Below are positions 26,301 through 36,910 of a stretch of DNA of 64,000 nucleotides, piece after piece. How positions within the stretch are numbered: position 1 is the stretch's first letter; every line of letters starts with the position of its first letter. Location: positions 1,612,001 through 1,676,000 of the forward strand of contig JAGGNK010015447.1 of the NCBI GenBank assembly GCA_017590115.1, in the 5' to 3' direction. Source of the DNA: Montifringilla adamsi (taxonomy: Eukaryota; Chordata; Aves; Passeriformes; Passeridae). A program made the position numbers and the translations under genes. The notes beneath the pieces were generated by a model. That model ran no database searches, was not told where the DNA came from, and saw only the letters and a program-made list of their open reading frames with translations.

Positions 26301-28730
26301 CTTTAGTAGGGGCCAGTGAGGTGTGTGAGGGAAGCAGAGTTGAATCATTATAGGAGAGGTTGCAAGCCACACATTGTCATCGCCCTTTGAAGCTCTTGGA
26401 GTGTCTTTTCAGAGGTGTGCTGCCCGTACAGCATGGGTGACAGAGCACAGCCCCTAGGAAGCTGACTGCAGGGCCCGACTGCTGCTGTTAGCAAAATAAT
26501 TCTTCCAGCTGGCAAAGCTCTCTCAGTATTTTCCTAGGATAAAGGTCACAGTGAGCAAGGTACAAGCAAGGTGAATCTCACCAGGCTATGGGCAGCTTTT
26601 TGGGCAATAAACTGCCCACCATATGTGACTGCTCAAGCACCTGTACTTGTGCAGAATTTGCCTTGCAGCTGAGAAGCTGCCCCACCCTTTTGCTTTCCAT
26701 CATGTGATTTGCCATGCAGGCAGGTGGTTTGTAACCCTGAAGCAATGCCGTATGTTACCTGTGCACTTGACAGCCCAGCTCCAGTCCTGCAAACTTAGAA
26801 ACTTGTGTTTAGCCTGTCAGATTCCTGGAGATTAATCAGGCATATAAATGTTGGCTGGATCAGTAAATAGTTTCCCAGTTCTTTCAAATTCATTTATGGT
26901 AACACATTGCTTTTCCTTGTTTTTCTTTCACATTTTAAAACCAGAACATTTAGTTCAAGGGTCACATACAGTCATTATCTTTAAATAATCTGTAAACGTA
27001 AGTGCTTCCAAGATCCTAGGTCAGCAAGTATCTCTCAGTTGAAGCATGAAGCCTGCAGACAGCATGTACTGCTGTAAGACTCAACAGCACCTAGTAATGT
27101 GTATAGTTTTTTTCTTAGAAGGGACCAATGGTTTCTAATTAGTTTTTCACCCTCTCAAATCACACTTCTATGAAATAGCAAAAAGAAAAAAGCGCCCCAA
27201 AAAAGAGCAGTATCATATCTGTTACTGTGAGAACATGAATAATAACGCAATGGAAAATGTTCTCATCAGTGTTTAAACTAACTTAAAAGCTTTGAAAGAA
27301 ATCTGTGACAGAAGAGAAGTTGCCAGAGTTTTTCATCCCTCCCCTGAACAGAACTGCTTGTGCGTACGGAATTTCAGAGGTTTTTGTTAGATTTGATTTA
27401 CATTGCGTTGTAGCGTTGCCAAATGGAGCAATGTTCTGTACTTTGAAAACTAAATCAAAAAGGAGTGGCTTTGTTCCAGATAAGTGCTCTGGTCATTGTT
27501 AGGTTTGAGCCCAGATCTCTTCTTATTTTTGCTGTTGTACATCTGGACTGGTGCTGCCAGTACCTGTGGTTTCACGATATCTCAGCCTTCTATGGCAGAT
27601 TTGCTGTGAGGGGCTTCCAGGCTGTCAGCTCCCCATCAGACCTTCCCCAAGTGACATGTGCTTCTTATTATGAGATGAGAGGGATTTGGGATTGGTTGGA
27701 AAGTGACTGGCCCTTCTCATTCTGGAGTAAAGAGAAAAGCAAGTCCTTGAATCCTAAATGCTCACTGTCAGAAATCAAAGAATTAAATCTCCACAGCAAT
27801 TATTTTAAGCTATGTTCATTGTTTTCAGACAATTCCCTTGCATTTTAGGAGCCCCAAGTAATGTATTTTGAAATGCCATGCAAATACTAATAAACAAAAT
27901 ACCAGTGTTTTGGGAGTAATTCCAGGTATATATTAAGGAACAGATGGTTTGGGTGTGCTGCCTCCACTTTGCTGTTAAACCTGGAATAAATGAAACTAGG
28001 GAAAGTATTTAATGCAAAAATTCCCAAACTGCTGTCTCTACCATTTGTCTGTCTCTACCATTTGCCTCTATTTGTGGATCCAAACGCTGATTCTGTGTTT
28101 AACAAGGGCGAATTCCTTAACCCTTATGAATATAAATTAGAGGAGTTTGTCACCGTTATATAGGTGCTAAAAGGATGTCTCCTATGAGAACATCATGTGA
28201 GGACATTGATTGCTTACAGTTGGTTTTATTTCACAGGTGCAAATATTCTGCTCTTACAAATATTTGAAATTATACATACAAGAGCTTTCCTTAAATGTCT
28301 AAAAGTTGCTAGTACTTTATCTGTCAAGAACTACATTCTGTGTGTTAAAAGCTAGCAAAGCACAATGTATACTTGGTATTTATGGGTGCCCTTTTCTTTT
28401 TAATGACCTAACACACACTGCTTCCTTATTGCTAATAAGGTAAGAACTTCTGTTTACTGTATGCCTAGTATGATAGAAGTTTTGATTAATCAAAATTGTT
28501 AGCATCCTCTTGTATTAAACCCATATTTATATAGAGAGGTGCTGTTTTGATGTACATTTATCTGTTCTTAGTCTGGCTGGTATTTGCTGAAGCAGAATTC
28601 TATTATTTCAATAAAACGACACATGCAAGTTATGAAAGTCACAGTCCGTGTGAATTATATATAGCTACTGTAAAAAAAATGGCAAATTTTAGCTTCCCTA
28701 GGTTTTCAAAGCTAAGGTACTAATTAAGCA
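20335..28730. other. Intergenic stretch, no gene seen
   Basis: AT-rich DNA between the APPL2 promoter and the LTR at 28.7 kb. It holds an A/C-rich simple stretch at about 21001-21100 and short microsatellite-like patches. Open frames of up to about 158 codons near 25.5-26.3 kb and 24.1-24.9 kb show no recognisable similarity. No RNA gene or clear transposon was identified. Confidence 0.55.
21001..21100. repeat. A/C-rich low-complexity tract
   Basis: A run of about 100 bases made almost only of A and C (AAAACCC-type words). It is probably decayed simple sequence or a retroposon tail; no parent element was recognised. Confidence 0.75.
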
Positions 28731-28734
28731 GAGG

Positions 28735-29265
28735 TGGGTTCTGGCAGGCACAGGGCCTGCAATGCCTCCATGGCATTCAGCAGCCTAAGAAATGCCTAGC
28801 CATGATAACTGGACCTAAGAAACCCCTCTCTTCCACCTTCGAACCCTTGTTATCTCTCTGTAAGACCATAGGTCACTTTTGCCTCGAACCTTATTATTGG
28901 ACTGTTTCCCAAAATCATATATATTGCCATATATAAACCCCTACTTTTGCCCAGCTCGGCAGAAGAGCTGTCACGGGGAGCCTTCGCAGAAGACACCAAT
29001 AAAGACATCTCTGTGGAACCTCACACAGCCTTCTCCTCTCTCTCCCGGCATCTGCCAAAGGCACTTTGCAAGCAAAGAGCTGAAATCACAAATGAGCTGA
29101 TAATCACTAAGAACTGATCTCACTTAAGAGCTGAGCTTGCTAAGACTGCCTGCAACTCTGGAGCCTGCCTAGGGGGCCCGGACAGGTCGTGCTTAATTGA
29201 ACTTCTCTGTCCTGGACACCCACGGCAGCCGGGGTCAGGGAGACCCCGAAAGCCCCAAAAGCGCA
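28735..29265 (+). mobile_element. Endogenous retrovirus LTR (probably ERVK-like), plus orientation
   Basis: A retroviral-type promoter and terminator pair is visible: TATAAA at 28932-28937 and AATAAA at 28998-29003, followed by a U5-like stretch rich in CTGCC, GGGGCCCGGACAGG and GGGAGACCCCGAAAG. This layout (TATA box, short R with polyadenylation signal, GC-rich U5) is that of an LTR. The boundaries are approximate, no target duplication was found, and no gag or pol follows. The class assignment comes from the general look of the R/U5 region. Confidence 0.65.
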
Positions 29266-32200
29266 TTAGTGGATAAATATACAGCTTTGATGAAGACATT
29301 TTTTTTGTCGTGAAGATGTGTCTGCTGCTTCTATAGTCTTCAGGCACGCTGCATACGAAAACAAGGCAGCGACTGTGCTGGTTGGCATCATTACCAATAT
29401 AGGGAAAAAGCAATTATTATGTGTGGAAAACTGTAATGGAAATTTGTATCAACAACAGAGGAAGAATTGACATCTGAAAAAGTGCATGAAAATAAAACAT
29501 AATAAAGCAGGGATATCATCTTCCCACAGTACTGCGCAAATAAGAGCTATGTATGCAGAGGGGTCTCTTGAAATAAAAGTGTGGGACTCCAAACAAGAGA
29601 TGTGCCTTTCTCATACACAGTTCTGAGGCAGAGAGTTTCCTCTCATCTCTCTAAATGCAGTTGTCCTACACTACTCAAGTACTAATTTAGGCTTTTCAAA
29701 TGGAGCAAGTGTGCCTGAAGTGATGCACACGCTTTGTTTCAAGAAGATGCAGTGCTGCACTGGCATCTTCAAGACAGCGCAGTATAAAGGTCCTTTCTGT
29801 AGTATTTTGCCAGTTTTTCATCTTTTCATTTTCTGATGCTGTCAATGGAAAAATGGATTTAGCTGCATCTTGCAAATTAATTTATGAAGTGAGAGACAGG
29901 GAAAGAGATTAATCTGTCTGCATAGTATATTAAAATAAAAGAGTGAGACGCTTTTCTCCTCTGGAATAGAGCTTTGGGAGGCTGTTTGTAGGGACAGTGA
30001 AATGAAGCTTGAGGGATCTCAGAGGTAAGAAGCAGCCTTACTTGTCTCCTGTATTTTTCTCAAACCTCTAATAGAAGAATCTGATACATCAAATATATCA
30101 TATATATCTTTTGGGCACAGAAAGGATTCCAAACTGTTTCTTTGTATCCAATTTAAGCATTTGGCCTTTTTTTTTTATTTTCAAGGGCATCTGAAAATAA
30201 TGAAAGAAAAATCTTTGTAGGGAGGGGGTAATAGCTGAACTCAACAGCAAATTCTTCAGGTCTGTGTGCTAAAATCCAGACTTTTTAGGAACAGATATAA
30301 CACTGATATGAACAGAGTAGCATTGAATTACAACTTATTTCTTCCCCATGAACTTACCTTTGAAAGTTTTAGTCTTGAACTCCATTTCTACCTTGTGAAT
30401 CAGCTAAGAATCACATGCCCCATAAGCTTTTAAAAACAAGGGGGGTTCCATGACTATAGACAATAATCACATTCAGAAAGAATTATTGCAAAATTAATTG
30501 CTATTTATTCTGTCACAGACTGGGGAGGAGGGGGGGTGCACAAATTTCTGTAAAGCTGGCGTATCCACTAACAGAATTTTCACATTTCTTTGGCGCTTAT
30601 TGACTGGCCAGTGGGTTCCTTGTTCATTGCTTACTAGATGTTTTATGAGAAATCATTGATTTTTGTCTCAATTCATGTCTGATTTGGCCCAATAGTGAGA
30701 ATTTTATTAGTGACTTTCATGAGAGCAGGAACAGATAGATAAATTAAAATCTTGACTTAAGATGAAAGAAAAACCTTGGTCTTGGCAAATACTCTTTTTT
30801 TTTTTGCTTTAAAGTGAGATATTTAAGTAATATTTTTTAAGTCTGTTTCCACAGACCCTTATAAACCTACATGTTCTACCATTTTGTGGGGTTTTTTTAA
30901 TAGAAGGAGTCATCATTTTCATTTAAAAGAAATATTCAAGTCAAATTGTCCACAGTCACTGCAAGAAGAAAGACAAATTGCTTTTCCTCTTACATTCTTG
31001 CAGTTTGATTGTGTTCCTCACTGTGCTGCCATGATAAATAATGCCATGTGGATCATTTAAGGTTAGATGGTAGCTGGCCCATCTGTGGGTTACTCACTGT
31101 GGTGTGAGCTCAAGGTGAGGCAAGATCAGCTCAGAGCTCAGAGGAGTGTAGGGCTGGTGCTGAAAAGCTCCCATGGTGAGTGTGGGGCTGCCAGGCAGCC
31201 AGAAAAGAGACAGAGGGGCATGTAGAAAGCCCTCTACCACATTTTCCTATTGCTGACAAGGAATGCAAGGGGGGACACACCGCGTGGATTGCGGTAAGTC
31301 TATGAGGGGCAAAGAAATATGGCTGCTCCCTCCATGCAGGGTCCCTGCACAAGTCATATAAACTTGGTATTACTAGCAGAACCTAGTCTCTAGTATGGGG
31401 TTTCTAAACCCTTTCACAGAAAATCTCTTTCAAAGTGTTTTAACTACCTATTGATCAACTGCCAGAAAATGACAACTTGCTATCACTGCTGCTAACTAAA
31501 GGTGAGGGTAGGGAACATGGCATATTGATTCTTTGGTGTTTATTCTACTATGAAAAACAAAAAATCAGAAGTGTGTGAGGTGGGGTATTGATTCTTCAAT
31601 GCTTATCCTGATACAAGGAACAAACCACCAACAGCTCAAGTGGGCAGGGACCAGGCTCAAAGCACACAAAAGTAGGTTCTTCAATTCAGTTCAGTTCAAT
31701 GTGGCTGGGAGGTGGAACAGAGGATGCTCTGAGTGCCAGGGTCTTACATGTGTTCAAGGGTTGGTGGAACAGGCTTACAGAAGAGAAATGTGTTAAGGAT
31801 TGCTAAATGCATCTGCCCCAGGCAGACTGTGACCTGAAAATGCTGGATGATGGGAGACTTTGGGGAGCACATACCATATGAGTTTCCTATGTTCTTGTCA
31901 GCTGCTGTCAGAGACAGAATCCTGAATAAGGCAGATCTTTCCTTTGACCTGATATAGCTTTTTTCTTTTCTTTGTTCTTGTTAGGCACATCCATTTTATA
32001 AATAGTGATGCTATCTCTGCTTCCTACTTTGGCTCCTCTGTTATATCATCCATCAGCTGTTTCTTGTCTTTCTGACTGCCAGCAAAGATGAGCATTCTTG
32101 ATGTGTCCAGATAGTACCTTGCAGTGTTGGGGTCACTTGGTGTGACCAAGTGGTTTCACAATATTATTAAGAAATAGTATAGAAACATGGGGGATTGTAG

Positions 32201-33140
32201 GTTTTTTTCTTTTTGTTGCCCTCTGGGTTTTGTTATGACTACCATTTGGCTTCTATAACCCAAATCAAATTAGTTAACCCTTTTGGTTAAGAATGAAATG
32301 TTCCCAGCAATGTGGAGATGTTCTCAATGTCTCCCTTTACCATGTAGCAAGCAACTTCAAGGGCTGTGGAATCATGATACCTTTTACTAGGAAGTTCTTG
32401 ATTTTTTTCCCCCTCTTTCTATTAATGTAAATAATTTAGTATCTTGATGTATTGCTCTTTCTTTATTGATGTGTAAAACAAACAACCCCCGGTTGACACA
32501 AGAGTGCTCTTTTTTTTGTTTGTTTTTTTGTGGGTTTTTTTTGGTTGTTTTTTTTATTTTGGCTTCTTTTTTTTTTCCTTTTCTTTTCTTTTTTGGTTAG
32601 GCTGGGGCTTGGACTACTGAATTTTTCAAGAAGAATCATCCTTGCAGGCTTACTGGGAAATTGGGTCATAACTTCTGTGGTTTACTACCTAAGTGTTCAC
32701 AAGCACCATCTATGCTGTACCATAATATTTGAAGAAGTCAATGAAACCTACAAGCCCAGGTTGCCAGCTATAAAACAACATTGCTCTAGCAAGCCTGGAA
32801 AGCTGGACAGGGAAAAACATAATACAAGGTAGCCTGAAAACATGGGAAGTAGAACCTGAAAACAATGGAATTGAGAATCAACCATAAACAAGGTGGTTGC
32901 ATTGGCAAACTCTGACCACATATTTGCAGTGCAACTTGCCCCTCTTAAACGGGGCAAGTCTGGTCTAAATTGAATTCCTGTTGTAGATTTGATTAGGAAA
33001 AAATTTATCTCATGGTGGTAACTACTGATGAAGAACTGACAATTTTTTCAGGACATTTGCAGTTTTGAGACCATCCATGTCTAAGAGACACTGTTCAAAA
33101 GAAAATACTCAGAAGATGCTAATTAGCACTATATTTTTTT
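29266..33140. other. Intergenic stretch, no gene seen
   Basis: AT-rich DNA with a T/G-rich low-complexity tract at about 32509-32600. Apart from short unrecognised open frames, nothing was identified. Confidence 0.55.
32509..32600. repeat. T-rich low-complexity tract
   Basis: About 90 bases of T runs broken by G (TTTTTTGTTTG, GGTTTTTTTTGG) and then CTTTTC words. This generates misleading hydrophobic or lysine-rich open frames on the two strands. Confidence 0.85.
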
Positions 33141-33146
33141 TCTATA

Positions 33147-33220
33147 AAGCCATAGAATATCCTGAGTTGGAAGGGACCCACAAGGTTCATCAAAGTCTAG
33201 CTCTTCTACCTGCATAAACT
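33147..33220 (-). mobile_element. CR1 LINE 3'-end fragment
   Basis: AAGCCATAGAATATCCTGAG and TTGGAAGGGACCCACAAGGT match the well-known reverse complement of the avian CR1 3' end, with the end of the element pointing left. About 70 bp are recognisable before similarity fades. Confidence 0.85.
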
Positions 33221-33590
33221 GAGATTCAACCCTTTGTAAGCAAATGTTTTTTTAGAAAGAAATAATGGATGCATAAGTGGATACTTACATAAAAAAAGGA
33301 TTTTGAAAAGTATATATTATTGCGCAAACAAGGGATGTCCCTAGGACCCAGAAGTAATGGGTTTTATAGATCCTTTCCATAGACTTGCATACCAGCTTGA
33401 CAGAGAGATTGTTTGGATTTTAAGCACTCAGACCAGCAAAAATGTCCAAAAGGGGAAAATCACTGGAATTTCAGATTTAAATAATCCCATCAATCAACCT
33501 GTTTTCTCAGCTGGGTAAATTTTCTGTTAATTTAGGGGAAAAATAACAAAATCCTTTTTCACTACATCTTCTGAAATACTTACAGAAGTT

Positions 33591-34150
33591 TGTTGCGGTG
33601 TGATGTCATGGCTTGCCTCAGTTACCCCGGTCCTTCCCCAGGTGTCAATCACCTCTCCTTTCCCCCACCCTTGACCCCTGCTGGGCATTGTCTATCAACC
33701 CAGAAATTCCAGGGGAGCATCGAGTGATTGGCGCAGGTTCAAAGGATGCTCTCCACCCCCTGGGGGGCCATTGGCCCATCCAGGTGTCCTTCTCACCTGA
33801 GACCTCCGCCTCCCCCCGTACCTGTTTGGTGGTCCCTGTGTTCCCTCCCCTGCCCCAGTCCCCAGGTAAAAGGGCAAGCACACCATGTAGTCGGGAGTTC
33901 TGCTGGAGTTGTTGCAGGATTCAGAGGCCATGCGGCCCAGAATAAAAACTCTGGATTAAAAACTCTCCATCAGCACCCATTCCTTCCTTCACCATCGCCT
34001 TAAAAGGTTTCTCCAGCTCAGGGAGGCCTGAGGAGTGACCCTCTTCAACAGCAAGTTCCAGCCCGTAAGCACTGAAGCTCGGGGCATGCCTGGACTCTTC
34101 CCCACATGCTCATAGCTAGCCAGAGCATCTCTGGGGTGCAAAACACCACA
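33591..34150 (+). mobile_element. Endogenous retrovirus LTR, passerine-type, plus orientation
   Basis: The block starts TGTTGCGGTGTGATGTCATG and ends near AAAACACCACA, giving the TG...CA ends expected of an LTR. It contains an AATAAA signal at 33941 followed by TCCATCAGCACCCATTCC and CTCCAGCTCAGGGAGGCCTG. I recognise it as a songbird ERV LTR type. The right boundary is approximate, no target duplication was detected, and no internal retroviral sequence is adjacent. Open frames of around 80-110 codons inside it are not genes. Confidence 0.75.
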
Positions 34151-36180
34151 GGTGCTGCTATTTGGTTCAGCAGCAGGAACCAGGCAAGCCAAGGCAGTCC
34201 CGTTCAGTAATATTGGTAAAATCCAATAGAAGTTCACATCCATACATCTCCCAGTCTTCCTCAGCGGAGATGATGTACACAGGGTGTGCGATGGCAGGAG
34301 TTTGCTGATGCAGGGAACACATCGCTCCTTTCCCTTAATGTCAAGTGTTCATTTAATTAACTTGCTTAGGTGACTGTATTTTGCTACCAGTTATTTTCAG
34401 TAATAAAGTGAAATTCTCTGTTTGTGTAAAACACAAGTAAAGTTGAAACTAAAGTGCGTCTTCCCATTTGTAGTAGGAGGCAAGTACAATAGAGCTGCCA
34501 AGAGAGGGGCTGACTCATTACAATCCCAGACACTGTATAGAGGAATACATCACATTTCCTGTCGTAAGTCCCCTGAAAGTGCTACTAACTCCAGCTTTGG
34601 ATGGGTGTGTTGGAAGTTTCTTGTCTTATTGATCTTAGTGCAGCCCTTAGTTGTGCACAGAGGGTGCCTGGCTTGTGTGTGACACACTGAACTTGTAGGA
34701 AGAGTGAGAGCATTTAGAAGTTACATCACTGTTCTCTCATCTTTAATATCACTGCAGGTTTCTGAACCAGCCTCATGTCTTCTCCTTGTGGCCAGGGCAG
34801 TGGCTTGGTGTCAAGGCATCTCCAGGGAAATTTTGCCTCCCAGCTGCATTTATTAATATGTGAGGACATGACTCAATTTCTGTGCTCATCACAACTGCTT
34901 CCTCCAAGGTAAACTGCATATTAAAAATATGCTCATAGATACTTCAAAATGTGCCAAGCCTATGGTCAGTGTGGGTTTCTGGGAGGTTTTTTTTGTTTGT
35001 TTTTACGTTAGAAAACCATATGGGGCCTTAAGGAGCATGTCTTTCAGCATTGCTTTCAGAGCACCCTTTCTTCCTTCTTAACTCTGCCACTGAAAATTCG
35101 CTTTGGACTGATGCTTGGTGCTGAAAGCTTGGCCTGAGGGTTCATTTTTCAATGTGTGAATTTCAGAAAACTGGCCATCAAAAAGAGGCGGTTTTGAACC
35201 TTTTTGAGATTTTTTTTTTTTTTTTCTGAAGAAAAATGCACACATTTGCACTGTCTGCTGTAGGGCCAGTGATGGTGAAGGAATTGTGCACCCAAACCTA
35301 TGTGCCCATTAGCCCTGTCCTATTAAATTTTGAGCTGATTGTTCAGGTTCAGGCAATTTGTTGGGAAGGTATAGACAAAGACCCTGAAAATAATGACTTT
35401 CTGCAATTGATGTGAAAATAGGTGGCCAGTCAGAGGAAAGAGATCTTACACCCTGTCCTGAGGTGGACGTCAGTGGGCCCATGTAGGTGCTTCTCCCTAG
35501 GGCAACAATCCATAGGAGACTGGATGTTATTGCTTCTTCTGCTTATGGAGCTGCTTTGTTTTAATGTGTACTTCTTGGGAAACCTGGAAGAGAATTGTGA
35601 TTTCTTTTTTTTCCCCCTTCTTTGAACACACTGCAAGATCAGGCAGCAGCATTTTATATCTGTCTTTTGTAGAAGACAATTATTAATCAGATGTATATGT
35701 GATGCTCATACTGGTGTTTCTGTGATACCCCTGAAACATCTTTCTGAGCCCTTAAACAAATTTGTTGTAGCAGTAGTATCTATCTATTTATTTTGAGTAT
35801 TTGCAATTGTATCTAGATGTATCCATTGGATTTCAGCTTCCTGCTCATTTGAGGACGGAGGAGGAGAAGCCAAGCCGACAGGATTTTAGAGTATTTTACT
35901 CATTTGTATGGAAGACAGGTTTGGGTTAACAGAAAGTCGAATTCTTGTTGGTAAATGACACAAATGTTGAATGAAAATGATTGCTTGAAGAATTTGTAAA
36001 CTTATCTTTCATGTTTCACAGTGCTGCTGATATTACTTGGGGAAAGTGAATCTGAAGCTCTTTCTCAACTCAATGGGTCTTCAGTTTCACCATCATGTTT
36101 CTTGTAAGTAGAGAAATACCCAAACCAATTATAAAGATTTGCTTAAAACAGGGAAGAGGATGTTATTAATAGCAGATATA
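34151..36180. other. Intergenic stretch upstream of the second CpG island
   Basis: About 2 kb of ordinary AT-rich DNA with a T-rich run at about 35210-35227. No gene or element was recognised. Confidence 0.55.
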
Positions 36181-36445
36181 GTTTGCAGCCTGGTCCTGCG
36201 GTTATGTCGATGTTCCCCTTTGCGAATGAGGGGTGTCCCAAAGCTCCCGTTAAACGCCTGAGCCGAGGAGCATCTCTACTGCCCGGGGAGGCTCTGGGCT
36301 TGTTGCCTGCGAGTGGGGTCGTTCGTAGTCCTGCATGCTTGAGCCTGGACTGAGCCATATCTCCGGCTTAGCAGCTCCAGCCCGTCCGGGCGAGGGGACA
36401 GCCCGGGCTGTGGCTCTCCCTGGGGACGAACAGGGGGTGCGGTGA

Positions 36446-36473
36446 GGGGCCGGGGCCGGGGCCGGGGCCGGGC
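36446..36473 (+). repeat. GGGGCC hexanucleotide repeat, four units
   Basis: Four perfect GGGGCC units (36446-36469) followed by GGGC and GGC units. Four consecutive G4 runs meet the simple pattern for a G-quadruplex on the plus strand. Confidence 0.9.
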
Positions 36474-36513
36474 GGCGGCGCTCGGGGCCGGCGGTTTCCC
36501 GGGCGATGGGTGG

Positions 36514-36550
36514 GGAGAGGAGGAGGAGGAGGAGGAGGAGGAGGAGGGGA
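36514..36550 (+). repeat. GGA trinucleotide repeat
   Basis: Around nine GGA/AGG units in a polypurine run within the CpG island. The complementary TCC run yields a proline-rich frame that has no protein match. Confidence 0.9.
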
Positions 36551-36910
36551 GGAAGGATGTGATGAATCACGCTCCCACCGTGCTGGGCAGCCCTGCGGGA
36601 CTGCGCGGGGCGGCGGCGGGCACGCACCCGCACCCGGCGGGGATACAGCCCCCGGCGCGGGGGATGCCCGTCCGAGCCGCGGGAATCGCTGCCCTCCCTC
36701 TTGCAAGAGCATCTTCCTTTCCCGAGGCTGATCCGCCTGCTCAGGGCAGAGAGGGTGATGTGGCCTGCCGCGGGCACCGGCGGCTTTCTGGTGCCCGCTT
36801 GTCGCCAGAATCACCACCTCCGACAGGAGCTGCCCAAGGCACGGCGAGCCCAGGCCGGGAGCTGGACGTAAGGATCCCGCCGGGGGTGTCAGCTCCCTCC
36901 TCTTCGCTTC

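Larger units (their letters stand above)
36190..36910 (+). promoter_or_regulatory. C12orf75: CpG island, candidate promoter of C12orf75/OCC1
   Basis: A compact GC- and CpG-rich block in AT-rich surroundings, 6.3 kb upstream of the first recognisable C12orf75 exon and on the correct side for its promoter. It includes GC-box-like motifs, a GGGGCC repeat and a GGA repeat. I searched it for an exon encoding the mammalian-type MGCGNS start ending in a phase-1 donor and did not find one. Assignment to C12orf75 is inferred from position. Long open frames on both strands (up to 215 codons) are compositional artefacts. Confidence 0.6.

Noticed and set aside
24120..26319. Cluster of 100-158 codon open frames on both strands
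   Set aside because: They overlap in several frames and lack splice context, conserved motifs or any recognisable domain.
33613..33945. 110-codon proline-rich open frame
   Set aside because: It lies wholly inside the LTR at 33591-34150.
36854..36875. Strong GTAAGG donor in the second CpG island as the end of C12orf75 exon 1
   Set aside because: It would give a phase-compatible junction, but the upstream frame runs back to a stop without an ATG and does not resemble the OCC-1 N-terminus.
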